Assembly: GCA_039938515.1 (NCBI GenBank)
Contig: JBDUUL010000019.1
Span: forward strand, 48,881 to 112,880
Reading direction: 5' to 3'
Source of the DNA: Nitrososphaera sp.
GTDB taxonomy: Archaea; Thermoproteota; Nitrososphaeria; Nitrososphaerales; Nitrososphaeraceae
DNA length: 64,000 nucleotides
The position numbers and the translations under genes are program-made. Under the pieces are notes generated by a model. The model did no database searches, was not told the DNA's origin, and saw only the letters and a list, made by a program, of their open reading frames with translations. Each line of letters begins with the position of its first letter. Position 1 is the stretch's first letter. Shown here piece by piece: positions 1-8,341 of the stretch.

Positions 1-1
1 A

Positions 2-742
2 GTAGACCACCCGGCATCTTATGCCAAACTGAACGGAACCAAGATGGTGACCGTAGAAGCTGGAACATTCAACTGCACTGAATTGGACGTAAAGGATGGA
101 TACTGGGAGGACAACAAGGCATGGATAAACAAAGACCTGCCGTTGCCCGTCAAGGGCTCGTCTTATACGAGCTCTAACGGTACATCTCATCATTACGTCA
201 AATACTATTCAACTTATCGTCTCGCGGCAATAGGCAACAACATGCCAACGGTGGCGGAGTTTCCACCAAAGACGGCTACTATGGTTTATTCCATGAATGG
301 TCAAGTGCCAGTAGACGTGTCAGTCATGCCAATCTGGACGCAAGGGGGCAATGTACGATTTAACCTCACCTTTTTCCAAAAGGGGACGTCTATGCCACAG
401 GCAGCAAACTATGATCTGTGGATTCTAAATCAAACGGGCAAGGTGGTTTACAAGGAAACAAGCTACGGGGTTTATACTGTGCCACCAGAATTGCAAGTCT
501 CAAAGGGTGCAACTTCTCAAACAACGGTACCCGACGATCCGACAAGAAATATCCATCTTGAAAATGGAAACTATGTTGTCAGAGTGATAGTAGTCGGTGT
601 TGATAATAATCCCATTGACACGGAGAGCGTAGATTTTCCAATGCAGGTGACACCGGAATTGCCATCAATGCAAACAGGGATTGCAGCATTGACAGTTGCC
701 TTGGGCGTAATTATCAGTCTTCGAAGAATACGCCAATCGTAG
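2..742 (+). CDS. Secreted family protein with PEF-like C-terminal anchor (5' end outside window)
   Basis: The frame is open from base 2 with no stop before the first ATG at 44, so the gene begins upstream of the window. The first ~80 visible residues (VEAGTFNCTEL, LPLPVKGSS, YRLAAIGNN) match the 3' half of the gene at 2160-2960 and, more distantly, the one at 4831-6348: one paralogous family. A beta-rich, Ig-like stretch of ~110 residues follows that the 2160 paralogue lacks. The end is TPEL, a hydrophobic helix and a basic tail (RRIRQS), the layout of archaeosortase-type PEF anchors. It is therefore probably displayed on the cell surface. The biochemical function is unknown. Confidence 0.75.
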   Translation, partial: VDHPASYAKLNGTKMVTVEAGTFNCTELDVKDGYWEDNKAWINKDLPLPVKGSSYTSSNGTSHHYVKYYSTYRLAAIGNNMPTVAEFPPKTATMVYSMNGQVPVDVSVMPIWTQGGNVRFNLTFFQKGTSMPQAANYDLWILNQTGKVVYKETSYGVYTVPPELQVSKGATSQTTVPDDPTRNIHLENGNYVVRVIVVGVDNNPIDTESVDFPMQVTPELPSMQTGIAALTVALGVIISLRRIRQS

Positions 743-789
743 CGGCTGCGCGCTGCTGGTTATCTCATGCAATGATAATATTCGCTGGC

Positions 790-1371
790 TTAGTAGCTAT
801 CAACTGTTATTATCTGGGATTTTCCCAAATCTGCAAAGCTGGTATTTGCATACAATGTATGGTAAACAGGCTCGGTAAAATTACTTACACCGGAAGGACG
901 ATATGACACCGTGTAAGGAGCAGCCTGTACCTGTATGTGTACAAAGTCGCCCGGAGTGAGCCGAGCGGTATTGAACAATTGTATATGCTGAGACGGCGGC
1001 AACTCCGCCCAGCCTTCGGTGCTGTCCGCTGCAAAGCAATCGCCGCTTTGTTCGTCGCAAACCCGATATCCAATTATCGATATTGTACGCGGCGACGCTA
1101 CGAAAAGTGTATACATTGACACGTGACACGGAGAGAAAGGACAGGAGACAGGTGCTCTTAGCACATACTCGACCTTGGCGCTAATCTGAAGAGGATTAGC
1201 GGCAGACCAAGGGGCATCTCGCAATATGTCTGTAGCCTGCTGCTGAGGCGAAGGATAAGTAGTAGTCAAAAGGACCCAGACTGGCAGGATTATTCCAATT
1301 GCGATGGCGGTGCCAGCTAGTATCCATATTGTTTGCCTGCTCATGTCGCGTTCAGGTGCTGAATCTGACAT
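790..1371 (-). CDS. Membrane-anchored extracellular protein, unknown function
   Basis: About 193 residues. The ATG at 1371 lies four bases beyond the stop of the upstream gene (1376-2011), so the two are probably one transcript; a longer frame reaches 1413 but overlaps that gene. One N-terminal membrane helix (residues ~12-33) is followed by an extracellular beta-rich domain with four cysteines (VSCPFSPCHV; CDEQSGDC), which could form disulfides. No family recognised. Pairing with another single-helix exported protein suggests a shared surface complex, which is inference. Confidence 0.65.
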   Translation of the reverse strand: MSDSAPERDMSRQTIWILAGTAIAIGIILPVWVLLTTTYPSPQQQATDILRDAPWSAANPLQISAKVEYVLRAPVSCPFSPCHVSMYTLFVASPRTISIIGYRVCDEQSGDCFAADSTEGWAELPPSQHIQLFNTARLTPGDFVHIQVQAAPYTVSYRPSGVSNFTEPVYHTLYANTSFADLGKSQIITVDSY

Positions 1372-1375
1372 GAAT

Positions 1376-2011
1376 TCACTTGTACCACTGCGGGTCTGTA
1401 GGCAAACAGTCATAGTTCTTCAGTTCTTGAATGGCTGCAGTATCATAGCCGTTGTACGGCTCATTCGCATAGGAATGAGTTGCTCCTCCTCCCCCTATAC
1501 TTCCAAATGAGCCTTGACTTATGCAATCATAGTCCGAGCTAACAGGCTGCCAAACTCCACCAGTATGGTTAACTCGAACGGAGAGGATCAGAGTCATAGA
1601 GAGACGCATCCGCTCATAATTTGAGGCTGTCACATTCCCAGTGCTGTTGTCAAATGGAATGCCACTAGGATTGAGAATGCCGCCTGTCTTGATGTCATGA
1701 TATGCGATATAGGGTACATACTCCTCAAATCCAACTGTCGACGAGCCATTAGTACTCTGATTGTAGATAAGCGAACCGCTTGCTAAGCTGACATTTGCCT
1801 TTGGATAAAGGTAGAGAAATGCCCTTGCAATCGAAGTAGTCTTGGCACCATCGATAGCCGTTTCATTAGCCGGATTTGTAAAAGAGCCAAGAACTTGGAT
1901 ATTTGATGCAGGCGGTAAGACTGGGGCTAGTATGGCAAATACTACAATGAATGCAATGCCGGTTGCCAGACCCGTGACCACCGCAGCAGTCAAGGCGTTA
2001 CCCTGAAGCAC
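1376..2011 (-). CDS. Membrane-anchored extracellular protein, unknown function
   Basis: 211 residues. A hydrophobic helix (residues ~9-32) near the N-terminus is followed by a Ser/Thr/Asn-rich extracellular domain with many N-glycosylation-type sequons (NET, NVS, NQS, NGS, NST, NVT, NHT), as is usual for archaeal surface proteins. It contains a glycine run (GSIGGGGA) and ends with a Cys-Leu-Pro segment. It lies directly upstream of the gene at 790-1371 on the same strand. No family recognised. Confidence 0.65.
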   Translation of the reverse strand: MLQGNALTAAVVTGLATGIAFIVVFAILAPVLPPASNIQVLGSFTNPANETAIDGAKTTSIARAFLYLYPKANVSLASGSLIYNQSTNGSSTVGFEEYVPYIAYHDIKTGGILNPSGIPFDNSTGNVTASNYERMRLSMTLILSVRVNHTGGVWQPVSSDYDCISQGSFGSIGGGGATHSYANEPYNGYDTAAIQELKNYDCLPTDPQWYK

Positions 2012-2159
2012 AGTTGTGATTTGAAGAGAAGTTCAAAATGAATTTTATGTTCGTGCAAAGTCCCGGTCGTGACTTCAATGACTTACTAGTGGCAATAAGG
2101 TCTAAGCAAAGCCTATATCTCAAGGCAACTGAAATGCTGATACGCACTTTCTGGTCTGC

Positions 2160-2960
2160 TTGCTGATATTCGCTTTGCTAGTGGGGTGTTTTCAAACGTC
2201 TGCGAGTTATGCTGATCAACCCAGCAGCAATGTTTGGTATGTTGGCAAAGGCATCAAGCCCAACACTTACTTGCTTTACAAGTTCGGGAGCTATTCTATC
2301 AATATTAATGGGACCGTAAGCTCGGACACTTCCAAAGACTACTATCTGGCAGTATACTTTGACCACTTCGACAACTCCACAGACTCTTGGAATGGCAAAG
2401 TTCTTACAAATCAGGTAAACCCGATTTCAATAAACAACTTCACGTTTTCTCCCCAGAAAGTGAATGGCTGGTATGTCGCCTATAACTATAATGCTCCCTG
2501 CATTGATTGCATAACACCACAAGAGGCTGCCCTAGACGAGGCTGCAAGAGTCTTTGGCTACCTTCAGCGATTTGGAGATTTCTTTCCATACCCCGGTAAG
2601 AGCCTAAGCACTAATTCAGTCACCTCGACAATTAGTCCTTTGAGTACTGCTATAATCAACGGAACGCGATTGATTACAGTCGAGGCTGGAACCTTCAATT
2701 GCACGGAATTGGAAGGTGAAGGCTCTACAGCATGGATAAACCATGAACTGCCGTTTCCAGTCAAGGGTTCGTCTTTTAATGGAGAATCATATTCGTCGGC
2801 TACAAAACAAGGATTCATGTATTACACCTCATACCGTCTTGTGGCTATGGGTAACAATTTTCCGACAGTGCCAGAATTCCCGTTTATGCCAGCAAGTATC
2901 GGAGTCTTGGCGGTTGCCTTTGGTGTTATTATTGGTCTGCGAAGAATGCATCAGCCTTAG
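2160..2960 (+). CDS. Secreted family protein with PEF C-terminal anchor
   Basis: 266 residues read from a TTG at 2160; the frame has no ATG before the signal peptide. A nearby ATG at 2134 is in another frame and stops after 10 codons, so the natural start is unclear. A hydrophobic signal segment is followed by NVWYVGKGIKP, shared with the 4831-6348 protein (HWYVGKGLTAG), then a CIDC motif and the VEAGTFNCTEL block shared with the gene at window start. The tail is PTVPEFP, a hydrophobic helix and RRM, a PEF-type sorting signal. Predicted exported and anchored; function unknown. Confidence 0.75.
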   Translation: MLIFALLVGCFQTSASYADQPSSNVWYVGKGIKPNTYLLYKFGSYSININGTVSSDTSKDYYLAVYFDHFDNSTDSWNGKVLTNQVNPISINNFTFSPQKVNGWYVAYNYNAPCIDCITPQEAALDEAARVFGYLQRFGDFFPYPGKSLSTNSVTSTISPLSTAIINGTRLITVEAGTFNCTELEGEGSTAWINHELPFPVKGSSFNGESYSSATKQGFMYYTSYRLVAMGNNFPTVPEFPFMPASIGVLAVAFGVIIGLRRMHQP

Positions 2961-3022
2961 CAACTGCCGGGAAATTTCGTTACTTTCGAGAGAGATGGCT
3001 GCTGGCTACGGACACAAAAAGT

Positions 3023-3367
3023 TTGCTAAGCTGTCCACATGATAAGAAGTCGATTCTCCCCGACATACCGCTCAATATTGGAGATATCAATGTGCGCCGC
3101 AAGCCATACGAGCTCTACGCACTAATTGTAAAGGCAGTGCAAATTGCCCCTGAACTAAAGATTATTCAAGGTAACGAGGAAGCACTCAAACTGAGAATTT
3201 CCATTCTAAACAAAGATTTGTCCGAGTCATCTTATGATATTGCAATAAAGTTCAAAGGTAATTACTCGATCGCAAGGATGACACCATTAAATTTGGGCGA
3301 CTGGAATCGCATCTCGGCTCACAGGAAAGCTTTGGTAACTGCGCTAACTAGATACAGCTTGTATTAG
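3023..3367 (+). CDS. Hypothetical protein, soluble
   Basis: 114 residues from a TTG 63 bases after the preceding stop. No signal peptide or membrane helix. The middle (YELYALIVKAVQ, GNEEALKLRISILNK) looks helical. Its composition is protein-like, but I recognise no family. The gene could be the end of a transcript from the 2160 gene. The start is uncertain. Confidence 0.45.
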   Translation: MLSCPHDKKSILPDIPLNIGDINVRRKPYELYALIVKAVQIAPELKIIQGNEEALKLRISILNKDLSESSYDIAIKFKGNYSIARMTPLNLGDWNRISAHRKALVTALTRYSLY

Positions 3368-3540
3368 ACTTTGACATTGATAACGCCAATTTTCAATTAT
3401 GCAAGCCAGTCTTGCTACCTTCCTAACGGTCATTGGTTCGGCCATTGTTCTTGCACGCAAGAGAACTCGCAGTTAACCTGCGAGGAAATCAGAAGGAACT
3501 TGTAATTTAGAATATCCTTGCGCTTGGATTTTGATTCATA

Positions 3541-3948
3541 CTACGGCTGACCTGTGACCACCAGATTTACTCCTTGTGGCTCCGCCAATAACGTCGGCAG
3601 CCTGTTATCGGATACAATGAACTGAAGAATGGTATAATTGCCTGTTTTTTGAGGTGTCCATTGATCGCCAACCCAAACGCTCTGGAGAGCTGGAATTTGC
3701 ACATTCAAAGTCCTGATTGAATCAGGGTAGCCATCTTTATCAAATACTGTCGTAACGACTGTACTATTTACCTGCTTGGCAAATGTATTGTCTATCGGCG
3801 TTTCTAGGTACTGTTTCTGACCAACAGGTATCTTGCCCATAAGCGCACTGTCTTCGAGCACCTCAAGCCTGTGGGATATTAACGGAAAATTGCCTTGAGA
3901 GAACAGCAAAGTCATATGCAGCAGGATTGCTGATGTTGTAGCAAGCAT
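3541..3948 (-). CDS. Exported hypothetical protein
   Basis: 135 residues from an ATG at 3948. A short hydrophobic N-terminus (ATTSAILLHMTLLF) looks like a signal peptide or anchor. The rest is beta-rich (VVTTVFDKDGYPD, GNYTILQFIVSDN) and resembles a small immunoglobulin-like surface domain. There is no C-terminal anchor. Function unknown. It faces the gene at 4056 divergently. Confidence 0.55.
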   Translation of the reverse strand: MLATTSAILLHMTLLFSQGNFPLISHRLEVLEDSALMGKIPVGQKQYLETPIDNTFAKQVNSTVVTTVFDKDGYPDSIRTLNVQIPALQSVWVGDQWTPQKTGNYTILQFIVSDNRLPTLLAEPQGVNLVVTGQP

Positions 3949-4055
3949 GGCAACTCAGTTCCGAACGAGGCAGAAGAATGTAGTGCTCAAATCGTCCTTG
4001 GAGGCGTGAGACCAAAGTTATAGCAGAATTTCGCGAACCTGGCTCGCCAAAAATA

Positions 4056-4673
4056 TTGGTTATATCTCCTCGTCTTGATTGGAACTTGTTGCGGACAATT
4101 CTCTATCGGACAATCGTCGCCGTTTTCCTTTTAGTCTCTTGGGTTTTCGTCACCTGCGATGGCGCGTCATTCATTGTATTTCCGACCGCTTATGGCGCTG
4201 TTCCGGACAAGTTCACCTCATTTGTGCTGCACTCATCGGATAACCAGAATTATGTGATTAGCGGCAGAACTGACTGCAGCGACCTTATGGCAAACTACAC
4301 AAGCGGATTTACTGTTAGCCCCCAAGACCGGTCTATTGAAATTCATTTCAAGGGTCGGAATGGAGATAATTATCCCGGATGTGTAATCGAGCTCGCACTT
4401 CCTCGCTCCCTTATCGACAATTTAACCTACATCGATATCGACGCGTCAGATTACCGCGTGGGTGCCCATATCGTAAAGTCTTCTGTTAACGCGACACACA
4501 CTGTTGTCAGTTTTAATGCGTCCGACAGTGACCATCACGACATTATTATGACAGGGATGATGGTAGTCCCTGAATTTGGCGGAAAGCTGATAGCCCCTCT
4601 GAGCATAGCTTTGGCAGTATTAATGCCGCTTGTGATTAAGCAGCGTTTCCGAATCAAGAATGGCAAAATGTGA
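4056..4673 (+). CDS. Secreted protein with PEFG-type C-terminal sorting signal
   Basis: 205 residues from TTG. The N-terminal signal helix (TIVAVFLLVSWVFV) is followed by a ~140-residue extracellular domain with a CSD/C pair and several N-X-S/T sequons. The C-terminus is VVPEFGG, a hydrophobic helix and a basic tail. PEFG is the motif described for nitrososphaerotal archaeosortase substrates, so processing and anchoring at the surface is expected. The domain itself is not one I recognise. Confidence 0.65.
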   Translation: MVISPRLDWNLLRTILYRTIVAVFLLVSWVFVTCDGASFIVFPTAYGAVPDKFTSFVLHSSDNQNYVISGRTDCSDLMANYTSGFTVSPQDRSIEIHFKGRNGDNYPGCVIELALPRSLIDNLTYIDIDASDYRVGAHIVKSSVNATHTVVSFNASDSDHHDIIMTGMMVVPEFGGKLIAPLSIALAVLMPLVIKQRFRIKNGKM

Positions 4674-4774
4674 ATACTGCATCTTCCAACACCGATTGTG
4701 GAGAGGAGGATGCACTGAGTGGTATTGAAATGTCATATCGATAAGAAAATTGCGGTCTCTAAAGTGAGCGGATC

Positions 4775-4803
4775 ATGACACTTTGTGGGAGGAAAGGCAT
4801 CAC
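4775..4803 (+). repeat. Left arm of a 29-bp inverted repeat
   Basis: These 29 bases occur again, reverse-complemented and without mismatch, at 7208-7236. The match continues for about four further bases on each side with one mismatch. The arms bracket a 2.4-kb segment containing the genes at 4831-6348 and 6524-7141. Each arm lies just outside the 3' end of the gene nearest to it. Confidence 0.85.
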
Positions 4804-4830
4804 TCGTGAAGGTTACAGCACCGATTGCAG

Positions 4831-6348
4831 TCATCTGAAGGAACGCGGCTTTCGTCCAAGACCAATAATTACACCAAAGGCAACCGCAAGTACTCCAGTA
4901 CCAATTTGAGCAAATTGAAATTCAGGGACCGGTTCAATCTTGGCAGAGTCGCCGACCCGCCAGTCTGACACAAAGTGAGGAGCTGTGCTATCAGAAAATA
5001 GTTGTCTCGCATAGTCTACAGTGAGTATCGTAATCTCGGCGTGATACCTGCCGGGCTTCAAGAGTTCATTGCTTTTGAGTGCGATTGGCAAGGCAGTAGC
5101 TTGATTGTCCTCGGACGAATAGTTGGCGGCAAATGCATCGTTAAAGGGATCTTCCTTTGCATAAACCAGGGCAAGCCCCTTTGTGGAGAGCTCTGCTGAA
5201 CCGCAATGGGCATTAGTCCTGTTGCTCTCGAGACAGTTCACGTCATTCGGATTGGGTCTGCCAATATCAAGGACAAGGCTTCCAGCTCTTGACAGAAAAA
5301 CATCGTCCAGAATAAATCTCGCGCCGGACTGATTATCGTAGGTTCTTGTGATGTTTATCACGTACGTAACCCACATTGCAGTAGAGTTTGTTTTCAGGTC
5401 CCTTAGGTTGAAAATCAGTCTCAGTCCATTGTCACTCTGAACGCCCACCGAGTCTCTGTCGTCAGATGACTTGGCATTGTAATTGCTAGCGTTAAACTCC
5501 AAGTCAAAGACTCTATTGCCAATTGCAAGGGGCGGGTACTCCAGATTTGAGAGTGTATGCCCGTATGCAAGAAGTTCAAACTCATAGGCATCGTAATTAC
5601 CACATCCGCCTCCGCCGGTAGCTGCGTGGCAAGCCGAAGCTCCCGTGAACCTTCCGTTTACAGGGTACGGCAAGTTCCTGTCAATGTAGGCATAGAAGGT
5701 CTCGTTGCCAGCTTTCAGCTTTTCGACGTTTACGTTAAATGAGCCGGCCGTCGTAATGACATTTTCTTGCCCAAGGCCAGCATAAGAGAATGCACAGTGA
5801 GGGCACCCGGCAGTTGTATTTGCATAAAGATCTCTGCCTGGTTTTCCAAACCATTCATTTGCATAACCTATCGAGCGGTAAAAGTAGTCGGAGTCTAGCG
5901 ATTCATTGCGATTGGGAGAATTGGGATCACTAACGTCAGTCATGTTGCGGTCTGCAATGTACAGTGTATCGCCAGGAGCAAGCAGCATCTTGGTAGCATC
6001 GTCCTGAACGTTAATCAAGACTGTCCATACATGTGTAGAATTGTCAAAGTCCCTTACGTAAATATTCATCGTGACGTTTGCCACCGATAGAGGAGCAGTT
6101 TTGTTAGAAACAGTGCTGCCATAGTGTGTATGAATTATGCTATATGAAAAAAAGTCGCCGGCTGTCAAGCCTTTGCCGACATACCAGTGGTTATCGGAAC
6201 TGGCGGTGGGCGTTTGTTGAGCAAAAACCTCGTTGGGAGAAATAAACAGGCTGACAAAAATGCCGAGGACTATCAAAGGGCCTTGGAACCGCGTATGTGA
6301 ATCCCATGGACTTGGGAATATAGACATTTTGAAATTAGCCAGGTCCAT
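4831..6348 (-). CDS. Large secreted family protein with PEF C-terminal anchor
   Basis: 505 residues. The N-terminal signal helix (PLIVLGIFVSLFIS, cleavage near VFAQQ) precedes HWYVGKGLTAGDFFSY, the signature shared with the 2160-2960 protein. The family domain runs to about residue 250 and includes a CPHC motif and the TTAGSFNV block equivalent to VEAGTFNC. A second ~200-residue beta-rich domain (NRVFDLEFNASNY onward) follows. The end is PVPEFQF, a helix nearly identical to that of the 2160 protein (GVLAVAFGVIIGL), and a basic tail. Cell-surface location is predicted; function unknown. It lies inside the 4775/7236 inverted repeat. Confidence 0.75.
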   Translation of the reverse strand: MDLANFKMSIFPSPWDSHTRFQGPLIVLGIFVSLFISPNEVFAQQTPTASSDNHWYVGKGLTAGDFFSYSIIHTHYGSTVSNKTAPLSVANVTMNIYVRDFDNSTHVWTVLINVQDDATKMLLAPGDTLYIADRNMTDVSDPNSPNRNESLDSDYFYRSIGYANEWFGKPGRDLYANTTAGCPHCAFSYAGLGQENVITTAGSFNVNVEKLKAGNETFYAYIDRNLPYPVNGRFTGASACHAATGGGGCGNYDAYEFELLAYGHTLSNLEYPPLAIGNRVFDLEFNASNYNAKSSDDRDSVGVQSDNGLRLIFNLRDLKTNSTAMWVTYVINITRTYDNQSGARFILDDVFLSRAGSLVLDIGRPNPNDVNCLESNRTNAHCGSAELSTKGLALVYAKEDPFNDAFAANYSSEDNQATALPIALKSNELLKPGRYHAEITILTVDYARQLFSDSTAPHFVSDWRVGDSAKIEPVPEFQFAQIGTGVLAVAFGVIIGLGRKPRSFR

Positions 6349-6523
6349 TGTGATAATGGTCTTGCAATGGTGGTTTGATTGGCAGTAGTTCTTCCGAAGT
6401 GTTAATTTGTATATTGGGCAAGAATATCAGAGCGACATGATATCATTGTCAAATACTCGTTGAGAGGGAAGACTCAATTCACGTGGTAAACGTTTTTAGT
6501 TGAAGATTATTACGGTGTGTCTG

Positions 6524-7141
6524 ATGGAGAGTATAGGTCATGCCCGTGTCCCAATTCAAATAGGTCGAGAGCAGTGGCAGGAATTTGTTAAAGAGCATAA
6601 CGATGATCAGAGACAATTTTTCATTGAAAGGCTAAGCAGAGAAGTGACATATACTCCGCTCACCGTTGGGGCGGTTAATGCTGTTGCCGACCTCCAAGAT
6701 AATCTGGAAAAAGCGAAAAAGACAATCGCGCTGGGAGTGATTAACCCTATTGGAACGGAATTGACGGAGCTTGTCTCAACGTTAACACAAAAGGAACTTG
6801 TTCTGTTATCTCAGGCAATCTGGGATTACAGCGTGCCTTCGGATGAACTAACCAAAGAGGTTGCTAAATCTCAGGACGTTTTGATCCCGCTTACACACAT
6901 GATGCAAAGAACCCGTTGGACATTAGATGACCTCACCCAGTTGTCATATGATGATTTGACTCTGTTGATTGACAGCATTAACAAGAGTGATGAAGTATTT
7001 CAATTCCTGTCGGAAAAATATGGCATGAAGCGTCCGGATTTGCTTGAACAAGAATTTACAGACTTTATAATGTCCCTTATTCCGGATTATGACAAGGCAA
7101 TTAAGGAGTATGAGTCGAAGCAGCGACGCAGGCGAATATAG
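6524..7141 (+). CDS. Hypothetical soluble helical protein
   Basis: About 205 residues from ATG 6524. A TATA-like stretch at 6492-6499 would place transcription start close to this ATG, so I prefer it over the in-frame TTG at 6500. No membrane segment is seen. The protein is rich in charged helical sequence (LQDNLEKAKKT, LTQLSYDDLTLLIDS) and ends in a basic cluster (KQRRRRI). No family recognised. It is the second gene inside the inverted repeat. Confidence 0.55.
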   Translation: MESIGHARVPIQIGREQWQEFVKEHNDDQRQFFIERLSREVTYTPLTVGAVNAVADLQDNLEKAKKTIALGVINPIGTELTELVSTLTQKELVLLSQAIWDYSVPSDELTKEVAKSQDVLIPLTHMMQRTRWTLDDLTQLSYDDLTLLIDSINKSDEVFQFLSEKYGMKRPDLLEQEFTDFIMSLIPDYDKAIKEYESKQRRRRI

Positions 7142-7207
7142 TACTAGCGCACTCGGCAAAAACAAAGTCGAGCCCAAAAGGAAGAAAAGGTGCTATAATT
7201 TTCACGG

Positions 7208-7236
7208 GTGATGCCTTTCCTCCCACAAAGTGTCAT
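7208..7236 (-). repeat. Right arm of the 29-bp inverted repeat
   Basis: Perfect reverse complement of 4775-4803. It lies between the convergent genes at 6524-7141 and 7272-7772. The stretch GTTACAG next to it recurs in direct orientation beside the left arm, so the similarity is not a simple palindrome. Confidence 0.85.
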
Positions 7237-7271
7237 CATCCGCCAACGTTACAGAACCCTAATTACTAGTC

Positions 7272-7772
7272 TCAGGCTTCTGCAAGCGCTTTGAAGCCTT
7301 TCATCGTAAATCTGTGGATCCGCTTGACTGTCGTCTTGAAGATTATTGCCTTGATAAATGAAAGTGCGCCAATAGTTTCAAAGTTAGTTTGGCGGGTCAG
7401 GGTTGTAGAATCAGAAGTTTGCTCCAGAGTAAACGTGTCATGCATTTCTCGAATGTGCCTGTACAAGCCGATTGTGTCAGACGTAGCGACAAAGGTGAGA
7501 CGACGCGGAGGAAGCCACTCAGTGATTCGCTGGTCAACAAAGCCTTGGTTTGTCTGGCACTGGCGATGAGCCCCTACGCCTGTTGTCTCGCCTACTATCC
7601 TGCATGTTTTCGGCGTGGGCACACCAAATTGAAAGCACCAAGGGGCTGTAGGCATATGAGCGTCGCACAGGTATTTCCAAACAATCTCCGGAGGGGCTCT
7701 GATTGCTATGCTGCTTGTGACCTGCACCTTGCCCATTAGTACGATGCTATGAACTCGTTGATTTATTTGCAT
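7272..7772 (-). CDS. SRPBCC-superfamily protein (polyketide cyclase/START-like)
   Basis: About 166 residues from ATG 7772 (a TTG at 7787 is also possible). The pattern VTSSIAIRAPPEIVWKYL at the start, a central RITEWLPPRRLTFV strand pair and a C-terminal long helix (FTMKGFKAL) are typical of the SRPBCC helix-grip fold, which binds hydrophobic ligands. The substrate cannot be inferred. The gene stands alone in a region of surface proteins. Confidence 0.7.
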   Translation of the reverse strand: MQINQRVHSIVLMGKVQVTSSIAIRAPPEIVWKYLCDAHMPTAPWCFQFGVPTPKTCRIVGETTGVGAHRQCQTNQGFVDQRITEWLPPRRLTFVATSDTIGLYRHIREMHDTFTLEQTSDSTTLTRQTNFETIGALSFIKAIIFKTTVKRIHRFTMKGFKALAEA

Positions 7773-7958
7773 TGGTAAATCTAGCAATGGACTGGAAGGA
7801 CACCCAGTTTCTGTCTCCCTAATTCAACACTTTTTGCCGTCCCATCTCCCCTAATCAACGCGGGGTCAGTTTTTTAGCCGAATATTCACCAGTGTCCGCA
7901 ATTTTGCTTTGTGATCCAAGTCTTAAAAGACTATACGGTACAGTACCCTCGAGATAAG

Positions 7959-8063
7959 CGCCGGGAGAGGGATTTGAACCCTCGGGACCCTCACGGGTCA
8001 CGAGCTGGCTGGAAAACTCCAACTATTCCAGGCTCGCGCCCTTCCGGGCTAGGCGACCCCGGC
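7959..8063 (-). tRNA. tRNA-Ser (GGA) with 19-nt intron
   Basis: On the minus strand a full class II cloverleaf folds: a 7-bp acceptor beginning GCCGGGG, D stem GCC/GGC, anticodon stem CGAGC/GCUCG, a long variable arm (GACCC/GGGUC) and T stem GAGGG/CCCUC. The loop reads CUGGAA, then a 19-nt insert (8007-8025), then A. The intron therefore sits at the canonical 37/38 site and the anticodon is GGA. Intron ends pair with the exon (CUGGAA/UUCCAG), as expected of a bulge-helix-bulge. CCA is not encoded. A TATA-like GTATATATG (8091-8099) lies about 30 bases upstream. Confidence 0.93.
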
Positions 8064-8127
8064 ACGCAGATTGCCTGAAGCCTACATACCGTATATATGT
8101 TAATTCTACAGATGGCGCATAACCTAG

Positions 8128-8316
8128 AAATGCCGGAAGTGCACAGCAACTGTGCTTTTGAGTACGCAGACCCTGTCCGAACTTTGCAAGGATGGGAACC
8201 ATGTGGATTGTCAGGATTGCCTTTGCAGGTGCCACATCCCCGGTACCATGGAAAACCTTGCCAAAAAGATTGCCAGGCTCGACCGCAAGCGGCCGGGCAT
8301 AGGCGAAAATCTTTAG
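8128..8316 (+). CDS. Small Cys-rich (zinc-ribbon-like) protein, start codon unclear
   Basis: The frame reads KCRKC, then LSELCKDGNHVDCQDCLCRCH and ends NLAKKIARLDRKRPGIGENL. Seven cysteines and two histidines in about 62 residues suggest one or two zinc sites. A TAG lies directly before the first Lys codon, and the only conventional start inside is GTG at 8152, which would drop the first CxxC. A one-base change near 8126 would restore ATG-AAA-TGC. It is either a damaged gene, a GTG-initiated shorter protein or a sequence error. An overlapping open frame (8097-8345) looks less protein-like. Confidence 0.5.
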   Translation, partial: KCRKCTATVLLSTQTLSELCKDGNHVDCQDCLCRCHIPGTMENLAKKIARLDRKRPGIGENL

Positions 8317-8341
8317 CTCTTTCTCTTTCCCTTTTTTGTAA

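Noticed and set aside
2134..2166. ATG at 2134 as start of the secreted protein at 2160-2960.
   Set aside because: It is out of frame and reaches a stop after ten codons; using it would require an indel.
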